Shown: positions 11,495 through 25,800 of the stretch, one piece after another | Layout of the letters: each line of letters opens with the position of its first letter | How positions within the stretch are numbered: position 1 is the stretch's first letter | DNA from: Lichenostomus cassidix | Taxonomy: Eukaryota; Chordata; Aves; Passeriformes; Meliphagidae | Length of the DNA: 64,000 nt | Direction of reading: 5' to 3' | Assembly (NCBI GenBank): GCA_008360975.2 | Contig: CM039211.1 | Coordinates: 52,196,600 to 52,260,599 of the forward strand | Translations under genes and position numbers: made by a program | Notes under the pieces: generated by a model | The model's input: the letters and a program-made list of their open reading frames with translations, nothing else | What the model was told of the DNA's origin: nothing | The model's database searches: none

Positions 11495-14120
11495 ACACAT
11501 AGTAAAGAAAGCAACAAGACTCTGCTTCCACCAAATAATAAGAGCATTAATGAGTTTGTATTTAAAAAAAACCCCACATTTTCCTTTCTCCCTTCAGGAA
11601 GAGCAGATACTAACTTAAGTAACTTGGTTTTCAGATAACAGACAGGAAAGAATTTCTCTGAGAGAGATGAAAGGATTTAGGTAACACTGTATATACAATT
11701 AGAATTTCAAAATGTTTGTATCACTGGCAGTTCCTGGGGGTGCTGGGGAAAGATTAGGTTTGATTAAACTGCAGACTGTGCAAGTTTATTTACTGACTCA
11801 GTTATGAAACACACAATAAAAATCTATTTGAGACAAAACTCCAAATTTGTTTGTAAAACATCTGAAGTAAGTTTCCCAGTCACTTTCAACCTAAAACTCC
11901 ATTGTTTTAATGTGAGCTGAGAAATAAATGAAGTCCTTTGAAAGCGTTAGATGGAGAAGTAAAGGGATAAGAAAAAATTACTTCAGTTTAAGAGTTTGAA
12001 GTAGTTCTTTGACTGCCTATTTGGACAAAATAGAGATTTCAGATGTGTTTGTCACATGGTTCCAGTTTCACACAGTAATGATCTATTCCATTCAACTACC
12101 ATTTATTTACAGCACTAATTACTCATTAGCAGATGCATTTTGTCATTACAAGATTTTGCTATTGTGAAAATATTTCCTGGGAAGTTTGGAAGTCTTGCCA
12201 TATTCTAAACCAGATGCCCAGAAGGTTGATTCAAAAATTGCAATTCTAAGGAAATAAGCCCCAGCAACATATTTCAACAAAGAAATTGGAGGTCAGAGAG
12301 GGAAGGACACGTAAATTTAGTAGAACATTCCTTTTGGTCCATGCTTTTCTTGAGATTGTCCAGGACAATCAGAGAACCTATTCTTTGTGGGTAAAACAAA
12401 TGTACTCATTACTGACAAAATAGGTTTTAAACCTAATCTGGGGAGTTCAATCCACTCCCCAAAATGCTTTATAGGGAGGAGCACATTCAGCCATTTCTTA
12501 GATTTCAAACCTGTCAAAGAACTATCTGACATGAATTTGGGTTTAACCTGCTTATTACACCATGCTGCTGACACAAAAAAAGTAATTTCTACTCCTAAAA
12601 GAGTTCTGACAGTCCAAAAGCAAGCATTTCATTTCAGGAAGTTGGATTTAGACACATTACACAAGATTCTCAAAATGTAGGTAAAAGAATAGCAAGCTTT
12701 TGCTGGTAACTTGGCATGTGAGAACAACAAAAACCCCAAAACAATTCAAATTACAAGTCAGAGCATGAAATATTCCCTCCTTTCTTTTTTTTGCATTGTC
12801 TCAGTTTGTCTGGGCTTTGAGAATGTCATACATTGCCTGTGTGCCAGAGAAACTGCCTTTCCAACCCACAACTCCAAGCACTGGTTTATGTGAAATACAC
12901 TGCTGAGTTAGTCTTCACCCCTCAGGTCTAATCATAAATTGCACTGCCAGGCAGACTTTGTAAAAGCTTTTAGCACTGATTCAGCCATGGAGATATAAAA
13001 TAGAATACCAAAATGGGAAAAAAAGCAGTTATTGATGGAATATTCTCTTAAGCCACATGTTAAGGTTCTCTAACACAATTCCAGTTTTAGTCACCCAGGC
13101 AAAAGACAGAAGTCAGCCCCTCAGGGCCTGTCACAGTGTAGAATACAGCCATCAATAAAGGCTGAAGAATCAAATCAGCAAAAAAACTTGAAAGCAATAA
13201 AGGGGCTTGTGTAGGGCAGAGCTAATTGGCAAGAAGTGTTAAAAGTGTATGGCAATATAGGAGATGCTCTGAGGTGGATTAAGCTGCCATTTGATGCCTG
13301 AAGTTCCAGGTTAATGCTTAGCATGCCCAAACAGAATAAGATCCTATGTAAAAGTTTTCCCAGTCTACTTGGGATATTATCTCAGCCAGCCACCTCCTTC
13401 TCCTTGACAGAAGCCTCTGACAGTACTGAAAGTACAACAGCCTTCCTTACTTTCATTTTTGTAATTCAAACAATTCACATAGTGGACTATAAGAATATGC
13501 TTCTTTGTTAATTCTCCTTACATAATAAACTACATAATAAACATACAAATGTGCCCGGGTTTTGTGTCCACAGCAATGAATCCCTGTTTTGCAGGATTAA
13601 AGATTACAGTGGGCTACTTAAAAAAACCCCAAAACATAAACAACCCTTTTGAGAGAAAGTTTCTTCTTGCTATGAGGAGCTCTTGCAAGCTGAATTTCAA
13701 TGCTTCTAGCATCTGCTTTCTGAAAAACACCATTCACAAAGCTGAAAACAATCCATTATTCTTCAACTGCAGCCATCAGCCAGAGCTGACAAATGTTTGA
13801 AACAGATTTGAAAATAATATTCAAAATGTATCCAATTCTATCAAGAATACTGCAGTACTTACATTAGAACATATAGAGAAATATAACCTCTCAAATTCCA
13901 TAGAGGTAAACAGAAAATAATTTATGAAAAATATGCACAGTAGTTTGAAAAAAAATTCTTTGCTAGTGTAGTAAGTGGTATTCAGCTATGAGACACCTTA
14001 TTAATTGAAAATAACCTTTTAATGACCTGTAAGCTCAACAGTAATTCACTCTGTTGGTAGTTGTCCTCCAGATAAAAAATAAGAATGAAGCTTCTCAGGT
14101 GTGGGTTGAATTGATTTTCC
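11495..14120. other. Unique AT-rich non-coding stretch
   Basis: No gene identified. The interval 12317-12680 has overlapping frames of 85 codons (minus) and 97 codons (plus), neither with a known domain. A short direct repeat, ACATAATAAAC twice, lies at about 13521-13545. Confidence 0.55.
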
Positions 14121-14196
14121 TGTTCTAATTCATACTTTTCACTCTTAGTTCTTTTCCCATTTTAATTCATACTTTTCAATTTCTGTCTTAGTTCTC
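14121..14196. repeat. Imperfect ~39-bp tandem duplication
   Basis: Two adjacent copies share the blocks TTCTAATTCATACTTTTCA / TTTTAATTCATACTTTTCA, followed by TCTTAGTTCT. The spacing differs by a few bases between the copies. Confidence 0.75.
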
Positions 14197-14419
14197 TCTA
14201 CAGAGTTATAATAACTGGCAAAGAAAAAAAGGAAGAATACTTGTATTTATCTCTCCCTCCTGTCACTCACCTCTCCCCCATGACGTGCAATCTACAGGCT
14301 CTCCATTTGCCACTGTTGTTGCTTTTATCCTAAGGGCAAAACTTTCTATATCTTTTAAGAAAATCTTTTGGCAAGTCAAAGATAATTCCTTACACAAGAA
14401 GCTGATGGCTGAAGTCAGA

Positions 14420-14458
14420 TTTCTGTTTTAAGTAGGAAGTTTCTGTTTAAGTAGAAAG
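14420..14458. repeat. ~19-bp tandem duplication
   Basis: The unit TTTCTGTTTTAAGTAGGAAG is followed directly by TTTCTGTTTAAGTAGAAAG. It is a local duplication with one deletion and one substitution. Confidence 0.8.
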
Positions 14459-17400
14459 GATGAAAGCTTAATTTAAATTTTCCTTATGCTGTTTCACAAG
14501 TTGATGAAAATTGAATTTAAAGCCCAAAAGTCAGTCCTGACAAAAGGAAGAGATTTGGCATGTTCATCAAAGCTTTAAATCGCCTCCTTCAATAGCTGGT
14601 ATGAGAACATTGTAACAAATAAATAAAGCAGAATAATGCAGATCCAGTTCAGAGGTCCTTAAAAAAACAAGACCATACAAGTTATCATACGCTTCTGTAG
14701 GGGTGTATTTGACCTTGGTCTAGCAGTATAATCATGAAATGGACCACTGAACCACAATGGTAACAAGACAAAGCAAGTAGTTAATGTGCTGCCAGTGCAT
14801 GCTCTTTAACATTTTGTGTCACAGATACCCATCTGCCTTGCTATCTAGATATTTCTACTAAGAAACAAACTTCCACTGCACTATGTCCTCTTTCAGAGAG
14901 AGTATGTATTAACTTCTAGAAATTCAGCAATAAACTTTCTCAGTCTCTATGCAAAGGTGTTGGTTTTTTGCAATCATGTACCTTTTCCTCCAAACAAAAG
15001 CTCTGCAGCTACTGGCAGACCTGACTTTTTGCATAACTCATTGCATTAATGCTCTCAGGCTGGAGCAGCTGAAGAAGCTCATCCTATCACTCAGCCTGCC
15101 TGCCCTGTCGGTTGTTCTTTCCTTCCACAACACATAACTTTAAATAAAAGAAGCAAATGTCTCCATTTTGGCTTGCATTGGAAGAACAAAGGAAAATTAT
15201 GATAAATTAATGAAGAAAACAAGACAAATTATCTGAAAATGGGAGAATGTATTATGAAAACAGAAAGCATTCAAGTGGATGAAATAACGAAATATAAAGA
15301 TAATGGCCTGAAAAAGATAATGAAGATAGCAGATGTAATCACCTAGCCTTACAAAATTTTCAATTTTTCAGTTTTTTTTTTTGAAAGATCATCCCTGTGA
15401 TTCTATGTTTGGGACCCAAAACCTTGCCGAATAATGCTCTGCATAACTGTTTTTCTCCTGTGCAAATATTTACATTGTATTAGAGGAAGAGAAACCCATA
15501 CTCTTCCATGGCTGGATTAAAGCATCACCACCAAGTTACACAAGAAATCACGGCTAACTGGAAACAGCTGCTAAGCCACTTGCATCTCTGTTGTTTTGTA
15601 ATACCCACTAGTAACTGAGAAGGATCGTATCTTACATCTGCTTCTCCTCTCTTTTACATCAAAGTCTTAAGAGATAGCTTGTAAGAGAAGTTGTCATTGA
15701 AGCTAGGTCTTGAGGAGAGGCACAGAGAGCCGTGCAGCAGCTGCTGCAGATGTTCCTCTGTACGTTTGCTAATAGCTGCCTGCTGAGTTTTAACATTTTT
15801 GGAGCCAAGGTTTCCAGATGTCTCCTCCAAAATTAATACAAACAACCAGGAAGTTTACAGAAGTAAGATGATCTAAAAATTTCTCTTTTCTCACAATTTC
15901 TTTTCTGGTATCTGCAGAGGAACTGTACACAACAAAACAGATTTCCTGCTCCAACAAAAATACGCACAACAACAGCATACCAAATAAAAGTGGTGCAGAA
16001 GATACCAGATAATAAATAACCACTTTCATGTAGTAGAGACAGTCCTTGATGCTCAGCAGAACTGGTCAAGCCACTGCATTGCCTCCTTCTAGTGCTGTTC
16101 ATATGTTATCAACAAGCCAAAATGGGGAGTTAAGACTTGGCCTGACATCAGTGCCCATCACCTTTGAGGAGACATTGTCCATAAGGCCTGACAGCATAAA
16201 TGAGATACAGAACTCAACACACTAAAAAAATTAATGAAAATTCACACCAGCATAAACATGACCAACATTTTTCTGTCCATCCTATCCTACACCACCCTCA
16301 AGCAAACTCATCTAGCTTGTTTTCCAAAAAAGTAATTTAAACAAAAAACAGAAACCAAGATATGATTCACATCCCCAAACTTTCTAGCCATCTTTTATTA
16401 TAAAATGAAATCCTGCCAAGTTCCTTTATCAAATTTATCAAATATTTTCCCACTCCTATTGAGGAATTAATGTGCAGCCACTCATTCTTAAAAAAAATAA
16501 TTAAAATAAAACCAAACAAAACAGATTGTACTGCGCAATCCAGCCTGAGTGTATGCTGCATTTTATTCAAGGACTGAAACTGTTTCCATCCAAAACCTCT
16601 GATTATGATACAACAAGCACTTGTATTTCAGGGAAGATTTCGTGAAGATGTAGAGACACAAAACAGGTGTGTGTATTTACAGACTTTCTTACATCTTGCC
16701 AGAAATGTTTCTGCTTTAAACAAAGAACTACTGCTTTTCCTAATGGAATGAACATTTCTAAAGCCCTGAAAATCTAGCTGCGATTATGCAATATAAATCA
16801 AACCACAGTAATAAAACACACAGATGACCCAGTTTTCTAACCAACACAGCAGGAAGGTTTTTCCTAAGTATTTACAGTGATTTTTAGTATTAGTGTGCAA
16901 TGTGTTTTTGTCTGTTAGACAACTATTCTCCCTTCAGAGAAATCTTTCGAACTCTCCTCCATCATAAGAGTTAACCACATCAAACACAGACAAGACTTTC
17001 AAGACCTTTACCTAGTACCAGTGAACAAGGACACAGCTCAGGGCTTTTGGCTGAAATGTGTCCAGCTTTGTTCACTGTTTCAGAGCAAACAAATCCATCT
17101 GGTTTGTGTCAGCAATTCCATTCTTGTCGAAGTCTGTCATACAGACCTAAGAAATATACTGATTTCATAAAGTTTCAGGTTTTAAGACAGCTCACAGAAA
17201 ACTCTTCATCAGCTTGTTATCAGGCAGCATCAGCTGGTAAATGGCAAGTTGAAACAGTTGCAAACTATTCTGGAGAATACTTCACTAAGTTAGAGATTCA
17301 ATAAAAGCACATTTCAAAACAGTCTTGGCCCAATATCCTTTTCCAAACAAGCATAATGTACTTGTTATTGACCAACATTCAAACTGTTGCTATAGGAGCT

Positions 17401-19844
17401 TATCCATCAGACTCCCATCTGCTCTGCACCTCTCTATTTTCTTTCCCTTTCTGAACTAAATGTCATCTTGAAAATGTGAGTGGGATAGCAGTAAGACTTC
17501 AAACCTTCTAACAACAGACTCTGCAAAGAACTAGTGTTTTCTTATTAATCCTGGGATAAGAAAAACCAGCAAACCATTCACATACTTTCAGGAAGAATAT
17601 CTTATAATTTACAGATCAATCTTCACAGTCCCCACTTCAATTGTACTTTACCACAATCAAAATTGGTTGCTTTCACTAAAGGTACAGTAGTCACTTCTTT
17701 TTAGAGAGAGAATTACAAATTGTCTCTCAGACCTAAACCAATGCTTGAATACTAATTATTTTTATAACATGTAAATGTCAGCTTAGAACAACAAAGAACT
17801 GCATGAAGCAACTCTGCATTTCAAAGGTGGCAGCTATGGGTAAACAAAATACTGTGCTAGAATACTGCAGTGACAGAAGCTACATAATTTATAATTTCTA
17901 CCACACTGCAAAGTCTGGAGTATATTTCTACAATGGCTGAAAAGAAGCAGAAGTTAAGCAGCACTGAATGCTCTTCTCTGAATATAGCTGCAGGAAGGCT
18001 TTCCACTCAGCACAGAAAGGACTGGAATCTGCTCTTGATTCACTATTATTGAATACAGTGCATACAACTTACCAAATATCTGTGTGATACAGCACCCCAA
18101 GTTTTTCTTTTTTTCCTTCTGCAAAACTATAGCTCCCCTTAGCCTTTCCTGCTTTAGAAAGGAGACAAGCTACCTGCCAAGAATTGCGCTGTACCAAAAG
18201 CTGAGCTCTGCCTTGGAACAAAGGGGCACAGATCAATTTGCCTTTCAAAAGGAGCAAGCAGGCAATTCTGTTCAGCTATAACTAACAGATATAACTACTA
18301 TCCAGTAGTAATTAACACTAATGATCACATTTAAAAACTAAAGGTAGTAATAATGATCTGGGACAATGCCTCTTATTTTATTAAAATTACAAAGCCAGTA
18401 TGTTAATCAGCATAGCTGCTGTCAACCCTTATTGTGTAAGCCATCATGCACAAGTCAGCAAAACGCTTTAGCCACTGGAAAGCTCTGTCTAGATCTTTAT
18501 CAAGAGCTGATCAGAATAAGATCACAAAGACCTGTGCATCCATTTAATTAAAATAATATGTTTCTTACTGCAGCATGTACTTCATCACACTTCAGCAAAC
18601 CAACTCCATTCCGTCACTGTTTAAATAGCTTTTCCATGGCAAAAACATCTATTCCATTATAATAAATTTAGATCAAATGATAAATGTTTTAATCAACAGA
18701 CTTTGTTCTAAACTATGTCATAGAAATATCAGACAGTTAAGGCTTCGAGAGACAGTTCAGTCGGACTAGGTCTTATTGTTACTCAAGTCACAGAATTCAA
18801 ACAAATTAAGCTGTGAGTTGCAAACTAGCTATAATTTAAAAATTAGGAGAATATGAACCATTTGCAAAAGATTCAACAGATTTTCCCATCTTACTACACT
18901 TATGTCCCAAAGATGAACACTGCTTTTGTTCCAAAAATAATTAGGGCAATGACAAAAGGTCCCGCGTTTTATCTGCTGTTGTCTATCTCTTGCTCTCTTC
19001 TTCTCCAAGACTTCTGAAACATGCATGGCTAATATCCATTAAATTTCTCTCTGAGCCTCTTTTAACCCTGTGATTTATGAACTGCAGAGGTGAAAAAACA
19101 TAATGAGGTGAAAGAAATAAAGCTACTTAGTAGTGTTTTAGGAACAACCTTTTTGCAGGATTTTTCAAATAACATGCCAAATTCTGTGAAGCTGTAGAAG
19201 ACCCTCTTAGCATGAGATGTGTTTTAACACATACTCCACTGTTAAAGGTGTAGTCACTCTCACTGAGGCCAACTGGAGTTTTACAGCTACCTTCAGAGAA
19301 CACTAGAAAGATGTGTACCCGCCTTACCAGATATGAAGATACCCTTCCTTGTTCAAACTTAATTGCATGCACACAAACACCATATGAATAGCTCTTGAAA
19401 AAGCCACAGCTGTTTCTCACTTCAAGGACTAAATCCAGGTGGATCACATAACAACTCTTACAGTTGTGCTGATTATTCCAAGTTTGAACACTGCCAACAT
19501 TTTAAAAATGTCTAAAAAACTGGGTGGATTAGGCCACCCTGGTTGGAAAATCTGACAAAACACATAACTTTACACAATTCTCACTGATTTAGGCATGCTG
19601 CAAATTGCTGGACCTATACAATAGACACTGCATCATTGCACTCTTTGCCAGTTAGGAAATGGGACTAACATACACAAACAGCTGAAAAAATGCAACTGAT
19701 TTACAGATTAAACTCAAGTGGAAAATGTCTCATTTTCACCCAAGAGTCTGGTATTCTGACTCCTGTTTCTCGAGGATAAAATTGTAAATATTCATAGGTA
19801 TACTGAAAGTCCAGCTTTATGGACCTATTTTGGAAAATGATCCT
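14459..19844. other. Unique AT-rich non-coding stretch
   Basis: No gene recognised. An open plus-strand frame at 17047-17304 (85 codons) has no recognised domain. A minus-strand segment at 18073-18148 is flanked by good splice signals and is described under findings as a possible exon. Otherwise only short homopolymers are seen. Confidence 0.5.
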
Positions 19845-19935
19845 GTTATTAAATACATTATGTTTTATAATGCATTAGCTTACAATGAATCAAACTGTAA
19901 AGTTCTGTGTCACGTTATTTAATACATTATGTTTT
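19845..19935. repeat. Direct repeat of a 22-mer, ~70 bp apart
   Basis: Copies at 19845-19866 and 19914-19935 share GTTATT(A/T)AATACATTATGTTTT, 21 of 22 matching. The 47 bases between them are unrelated. This is either a partial duplication or the footprint of a small insertion between direct repeats. Confidence 0.75.
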
Positions 19936-22809
19936 GTGAATATGAAGTCAAACTTGTCCCTTTGTGAAGTATGGGTATAATTACTTAAATCAATACTTAC
20001 TATTTCATTAGCTGGCACAGAAAACAAAGTTCCATCCTCAAAATACCACTGCACAGTACACACTGTTATTAATTTCCTTTTTATTAACATGGATAAATCC
20101 ACAAAAATGTGCTATTAGCTGAACATACAAGCATGATCCTGTAAAGAAATGTGCAACTATAGCCGATACCTATCGAAACCAATTGAGCTCAAATGATTTC
20201 CAGCTCTTGTGATTTTATCATGAGTCACACATAGTGTTTTCCTTGAGTCACACATTTAGGAGTCTCAGCCACAGTTCCCACAATTCCATTTTACAATTTC
20301 ATTACTGTGGTGAGAGGGAGAGGAATCTGTCAATTTACATATATGCATCAAGTCCCTAAGCATGCAGGTGACACCCTTGGCCACAGGCCAGACTATTTTG
20401 CATAAAATTTTGGTGAAACAAAACCAAGACATAATTACAAAAGTGCTTTTTATCAGTTAATGGTAATTTCTGAGTGAATGTGCACTAAGATCCACATACA
20501 TGAACTCCAATATGTCTTCTTTGCTGTGTAAAAATTCCACTAATGGAAAAACTTCCATTTTTTTCCTCACAGAGAAAAACAAGTATTTATTTATTAGACA
20601 ACTTATGATAGCAATGGTATGCCATTCCACCCACATATTAGCTGGAACAAGCCAAAAACTGTAGGGACATAGATGAAGCTAAATTTTCTCGTTGCATTTT
20701 TTTTTTTCTTTTACCGACCAAATAAAATTAATGAGTAGTATTAGTAAGTCAACAACAATGACTGGGCCTTGGTTGTTAAAAGCTCTGAGATTCTGTTCTA
20801 TGATTTCAAAACCATTCAAATGCTATTCAAGATGCAAGTGGGCATGTAAGAATCAATACTTTATAAATCAGAAGGTGAGAGGGAAAACATACAAGTGTGT
20901 ATATACTTGCACATTTTAAAATTCAGCTACTCTGAATATCCTTGAAACTCTTACTAAGTTTTTGAAAAGCCATAAACAAATTACCTTTCCATATCCACAT
21001 AAACATCTCTAAATCTGAACTGTTGCTGAGAGCAGATCCTGCTATTCCAGCACTGACCAAAACAGTTTAAGTCAGTAGAGGTACGAGAAAAAAAACCTCT
21101 CCTGTCCTTATTTCCAAGACTGAAAGTACTAAAACTTTCTCTCAGGTTGCACCCAGCAGGAAGCAATTTTGAATCAGAAACAGATTGAGTAGATGGACTA
21201 ATAGATCTCTGTCATATCAAATTGTTATGATATTTCATATTGTAACTGACTTGCTATTTAATATGGAAAACCAAAAAGACATCAAACAGACTCTTCACAA
21301 GACACATTCAAGCAAGTATGAACATAAGGGTTCAACAGAGCTTAATGCAGTATGGGAAATCTGCAACAAAACCAAGGACAAGCTTCTAGAATATGCTGTC
21401 ATTTGCTAAGATAAGTAAGAATGTGCTCTGGGTGCTATTTTTACAAACATCCCCATCTGGCCTCAGCAAACAGGAGCAAAGTAGTGCAATTTTCATGGCA
21501 CCCACAATCTCAAACCCAGACAGTCATCACCTAGGTGTTAGCAAGCCCTTACATAAGGCTTCTCAAATTACTGCTTCCCACCAAGACCTGAAACTGGCTC
21601 CTTTTAACATCTGTTAATCTAATTGGTTCCTACGAGCCTGTAACAATTAAACCTGTTGTTGCAAGGAGCAACAGGGAAAGGGGCTTTTACATACCCGCAG
21701 CTGGCCTGTTAGAAGAACAAATGGACTGCATCTTACCCAAGGGCTCTCAGCAAAGTTCAGTAACTAAACTGTGAGAACAAGAACAAGCCTCAGCTGAAGC
21801 TGATGGCCTCAGCAAGTGGGCTGAGCTCAATGCACTGATCAACTGCTCTGTCACAACAAGAATCATAAAGAGGGACAAAAGCTGCTCAATTTCTCTAGTC
21901 ATTAAATACAACAAAGTCAGTGGAAGGTATGACTAGTCATGGCAAAGATGGATTGAAGAACTCATTCAAAGGGTAAACAGAATTTTTGCATGATCTATTA
22001 TGAAGCTGACAATTTTTCATTAACTTGTAATAAGAAAGAAAAGGAAATGAAATCAAAGTCCTTGTTTAGATTCAAAATATTTTTTCAAAAGGAAAGTAAT
22101 GCAACAGCTGAAGAAACTGAGCTCTTATGCAAAACACTTCAGTGGGTTTCAAGTAGAAATCATTTTTTTTCGCCTAAAGAAGAATTGAAAATGGAACAAA
22201 GTAACACCCAGCTTAGTATCAGCCCTGATCCCCTCTCCCCAGACACTTAAGAACATCTCTGCGTACTCACAGCAGATTGTCACCCTCAAAAGGAATTTTC
22301 ATACAGTTAAACAATGTGAATAAAGGCTTTCAGAGCAGGAGCTGTAATATTCTCAGTATCATGAGCCTACAGAAGAAAAGGAATTAAAACTGTCACAAGT
22401 TTTGTAGACATCTAAGCACTAACATCACACATTCTGAAAAAGTGAGCCCTGCAGTTTTCTTCCAGTGCATCAGATTAACAAAGCTTATTTCTCATCCTTT
22501 CTAGTCTTAAAATTACTTAATGGAACCATTCTCAAAAGTGGTTTTGCTCTGTGCTCTCTGCTATACCTTTTGCCCTAGTATTACGCCCAAGCAGCTGGGC
22601 ACAATGCTGAACTGAGCATCACAACCCTTAGAAGTTCCTCAGAAGCTCTAGCCACAGTCTAGCACATTATGTGCCTCACACTTGGACACCCGAGAGTTTA
22701 CTACCTCCCATCTTAGGGTGTGGGAGGAACAACAACTGTTATTTACTTTGTGGCAGGCAGGGAATGAATAAGCTTTCAGCCTTTGTTTCTTTGCTCTCTA
22801 GCCAGTGGC
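19936..22809. other. Unique AT-rich non-coding stretch
   Basis: No named gene. A minus-strand open segment ending at a GTAAGT donor (20001-20062) is discussed under findings. A near-identical GAGTCACACAT pair lies at about 20223-20263. Open frames such as 21990-22250 (plus, 86 codons) have no recognised domain. Confidence 0.5.
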
Positions 22810-22827
22810 TTTTTTTTTTTTTTTTTT
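22810..22827. repeat. Poly-T tract (18 T)
   Basis: Homopolymer of 18 T residues. A second T run lies at about 23026-23037. Neither is next to a recognisable retroposed sequence on the minus strand. Confidence 0.85.
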
Positions 22828-25800
22828 AACTCTTTTGCTCGCTATTCCTCTCTTTATCTTAAACTGTTCATCAAATTTTCACCAACCATTGTGAAATTCC
22901 ACAAAGCCAACTTTAAAAACAGAAATGCTTTTAATGGAGAAGTTGACACTTGGTACTCAGAAGTGAATGCAGAAACTTTTCACTTTTCCAGAGTATTACT
23001 GAAGAGCTATGTCTCTGAAAAACCGTTTTTTTTTTTCCCTTTCTGAATGTTTCCTTAGACCATCACAACTACAGACAACAACTGCATTCTGTAACCTTAG
23101 CCAAGAAACAACTTCTTTTCTCTGACAACTCTGGAGAAACACATCAAACACATCATAATTACACTTCATAATAAGTTTGAATTTAACTCAGGCAACATAG
23201 AAGGTTGCTCATGGTATGTAGAGCCATTTGATGCTTTAACAGGTAAAATTATTAAAAGTATGCCAATGTAACCAGATTACTTCTAAGGATACTCAAATAC
23301 CTGGAAACATACAAAACTCCTGACAGGCTTTCCGTAGGTTTAACTTTTTGAGCTGTGCCTCCAGACACATTTGGAAAAAAGAACATGGCAATCTTTCAGA
23401 CTGTCACAAAACATGCTAAAAAGCATGATTTTGCATAGCTAATACTAATTCCTATCTTACTGTTGTTAGCTGAGCACCATCCTAAAATGGAAATGATGAA
23501 TTTTTAAAATAATTTGCTGAAATGTAGCACAAATAAAGTGTGCTATTACTGTTCACAGATTTCCTTTAATAAGAAGGAACTATACACACAGAGTGGTGAT
23601 TAAAAGAAATAAAAATAAACAGGATAAAGACTTCCTAAGTGAGACTCGTGGCCTCTGGTCAATTTTCTTTTGATTCACTTAGATTATTTCACATGCAGAC
23701 AAAACAGCATCCCCTCTATGTTACACGAGATTAGTATGCTTGTAGTAACTTTGAGGTAGAGTCCCACCAGCTGCCAGGAAAACAATCATTAAAAAAAAAT
23801 ACAGTAACAAAGAACTTGATAACCATCCATGAGAATGCCAGGGAGGCAGAGTTAGAAAATTCTTTAATTGCATCAAGTATAACATTGTCTTGACATATGC
23901 TCATGCAAGAGTATTTTATTATCATACTTCTAACAGATTTGACAGTTTCAGGAAGAAATATGAATAGTAGCCAATTTCCAGAGAGAAATATGCTCAACAC
24001 AATCTGGAAAACTAGTTGGATTTGAAGGGATGTTTTCAACCTCCCTAGTGTAGAATTTCTTTTTGTTCTTTTCTGATTCAAATTTTCCAATACATGGAAA
24101 AAAACTAATTATCTGCAGGGAAAGATTTTTTCCTTGGTTAATAAAATCCACAAATCTTTAGCGACTATAAATTTTTTTCACTGTCTACTGCATTAAATTT
24201 TACCCCCAGAAGAATCTTTATGAAAATATTTATCTTCCTGCATGATTTCTGTAAGAAGTGGATTTAAAACTCATCCAGTAAAGGACAATGGCAACCTTCT
24301 ACCAAGTAGACAAAACTATTTTGCTTTAAGGAAAAAACAGATTTAAAGAGACATAAAGAGTGAAAAATAGAAGAAAATAATCAGCCTACATTTGGTATAG
24401 CAATTTTTTTCAATTACAGCAATATAGAATTTCATAAGGCTGCTTAACTATATTTCACCAGGATAACATTTTCATATTTTGGAACAATAAAATACTAATT
24501 TTAAAGGCATTTTTCATGGGCATATTGAAGTACTTTAGGAGGCATACATAGCTTAAGACTGACCCACCTTTGGGTCAGATATGCTACCTCACCTCCTCCT
24601 GTCCATTCCTCCCATCCAATCCATTGCACTGAAAGTTGATAATATTCTCTCACTGTTGTATAGTCCTTGTCCCAAGTCCTTCTGCATTAGCTAGCAGGGA
24701 TCTGTGACTACTGTTCTGAGGGAAGCACTGCACCTGTGCAGAACTGCAGCAGCATGATCATACCACAGCACTGGACTGTCAGGGATACCTTACTACATGT
24801 ATTAGTAGATGTCCCTCATTAACTCACACCCCTATTATCTCATGCTAATTTAAAACTCAGTGAAGGAATTTTGGTGGTTCCCTGGTGTTTGTAACAAGTT
24901 CAGCCGGCAGCCTTTGCTCATTAGGCTGCCCAATTCTCAGTTTGTAACCATCGTTGGATGCTTTTACCATGGTCTGCCTGCAGAACTTATTGGGGAAAAA
25001 ATATATTGTATTCTTACGCTTCCCTTCCACAATATATTTAGACAACAAATTTCAACAGCCATCAACAGGTTATTTTCCAGCTTGCTTAGAGGCTGTAATA
25101 CCTTCCTCCATTTAATAGCTTTGGGAAGTAATCTAACAGCTCCATTAGTTTTAGCTAGAAAGGGCAGAAGGATGTAAGAGAATTCCTCCAAAGGACATTA
25201 AAGAAAAATGGTAAGACAGCCTCAAGAAATGCAAAAGCATTTCTTTCAAGCAGTTCAGTTCTATTTGGTAATAAAGTACTTGGCTCCACTACAGAGCTCT
25301 GTGCACTTACTTTCTTCATAAAGTAAGTCTAGTCAGCCAGGGTTGAAAGCAGGTTTCAATGATAATGTTGGTGAGTCCTAATGCAATGTATATAGGTTTC
25401 TCCATTCACTGACAATTTCTTTTTAAGAATATCTCTTTTCCCAGACATTATGATGGCCCCATTTAAAAAAAATTATTTGCATGCTGTTGGAGGTTGGGGG
25501 GTCTTTCAAACCAAGACATATGCGCAAAGGTAACACATCTGCTTATCTTCAGAGACATGTCGAGCATGCAGCTCATAGATCCTGCATTTTGGAAACAAGT
25601 CAGCATGCTGCAGTATGAGGTAGAAAAAAGGGGGGGGAAAGAAAGGTAAAACGTAGTCTATTTAGCACATCTGAAAATGAGCTCAAGCTCTTTCTAGTTC
25701 CAGCAGCTGCCTATAATGGAAAAAATGAAGATTGGCCGTTGCCAAAGAAGTGGGCAGTAAGAAATAACAGATGTGAAATTTCAGCAACATCATTGGCTAG

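Noticed and set aside
12317..12680. Overlapping 85- and 97-codon frames on opposite strands
   Set aside because: No motif or splice context was found, and both strands being open at once suggests local composition.
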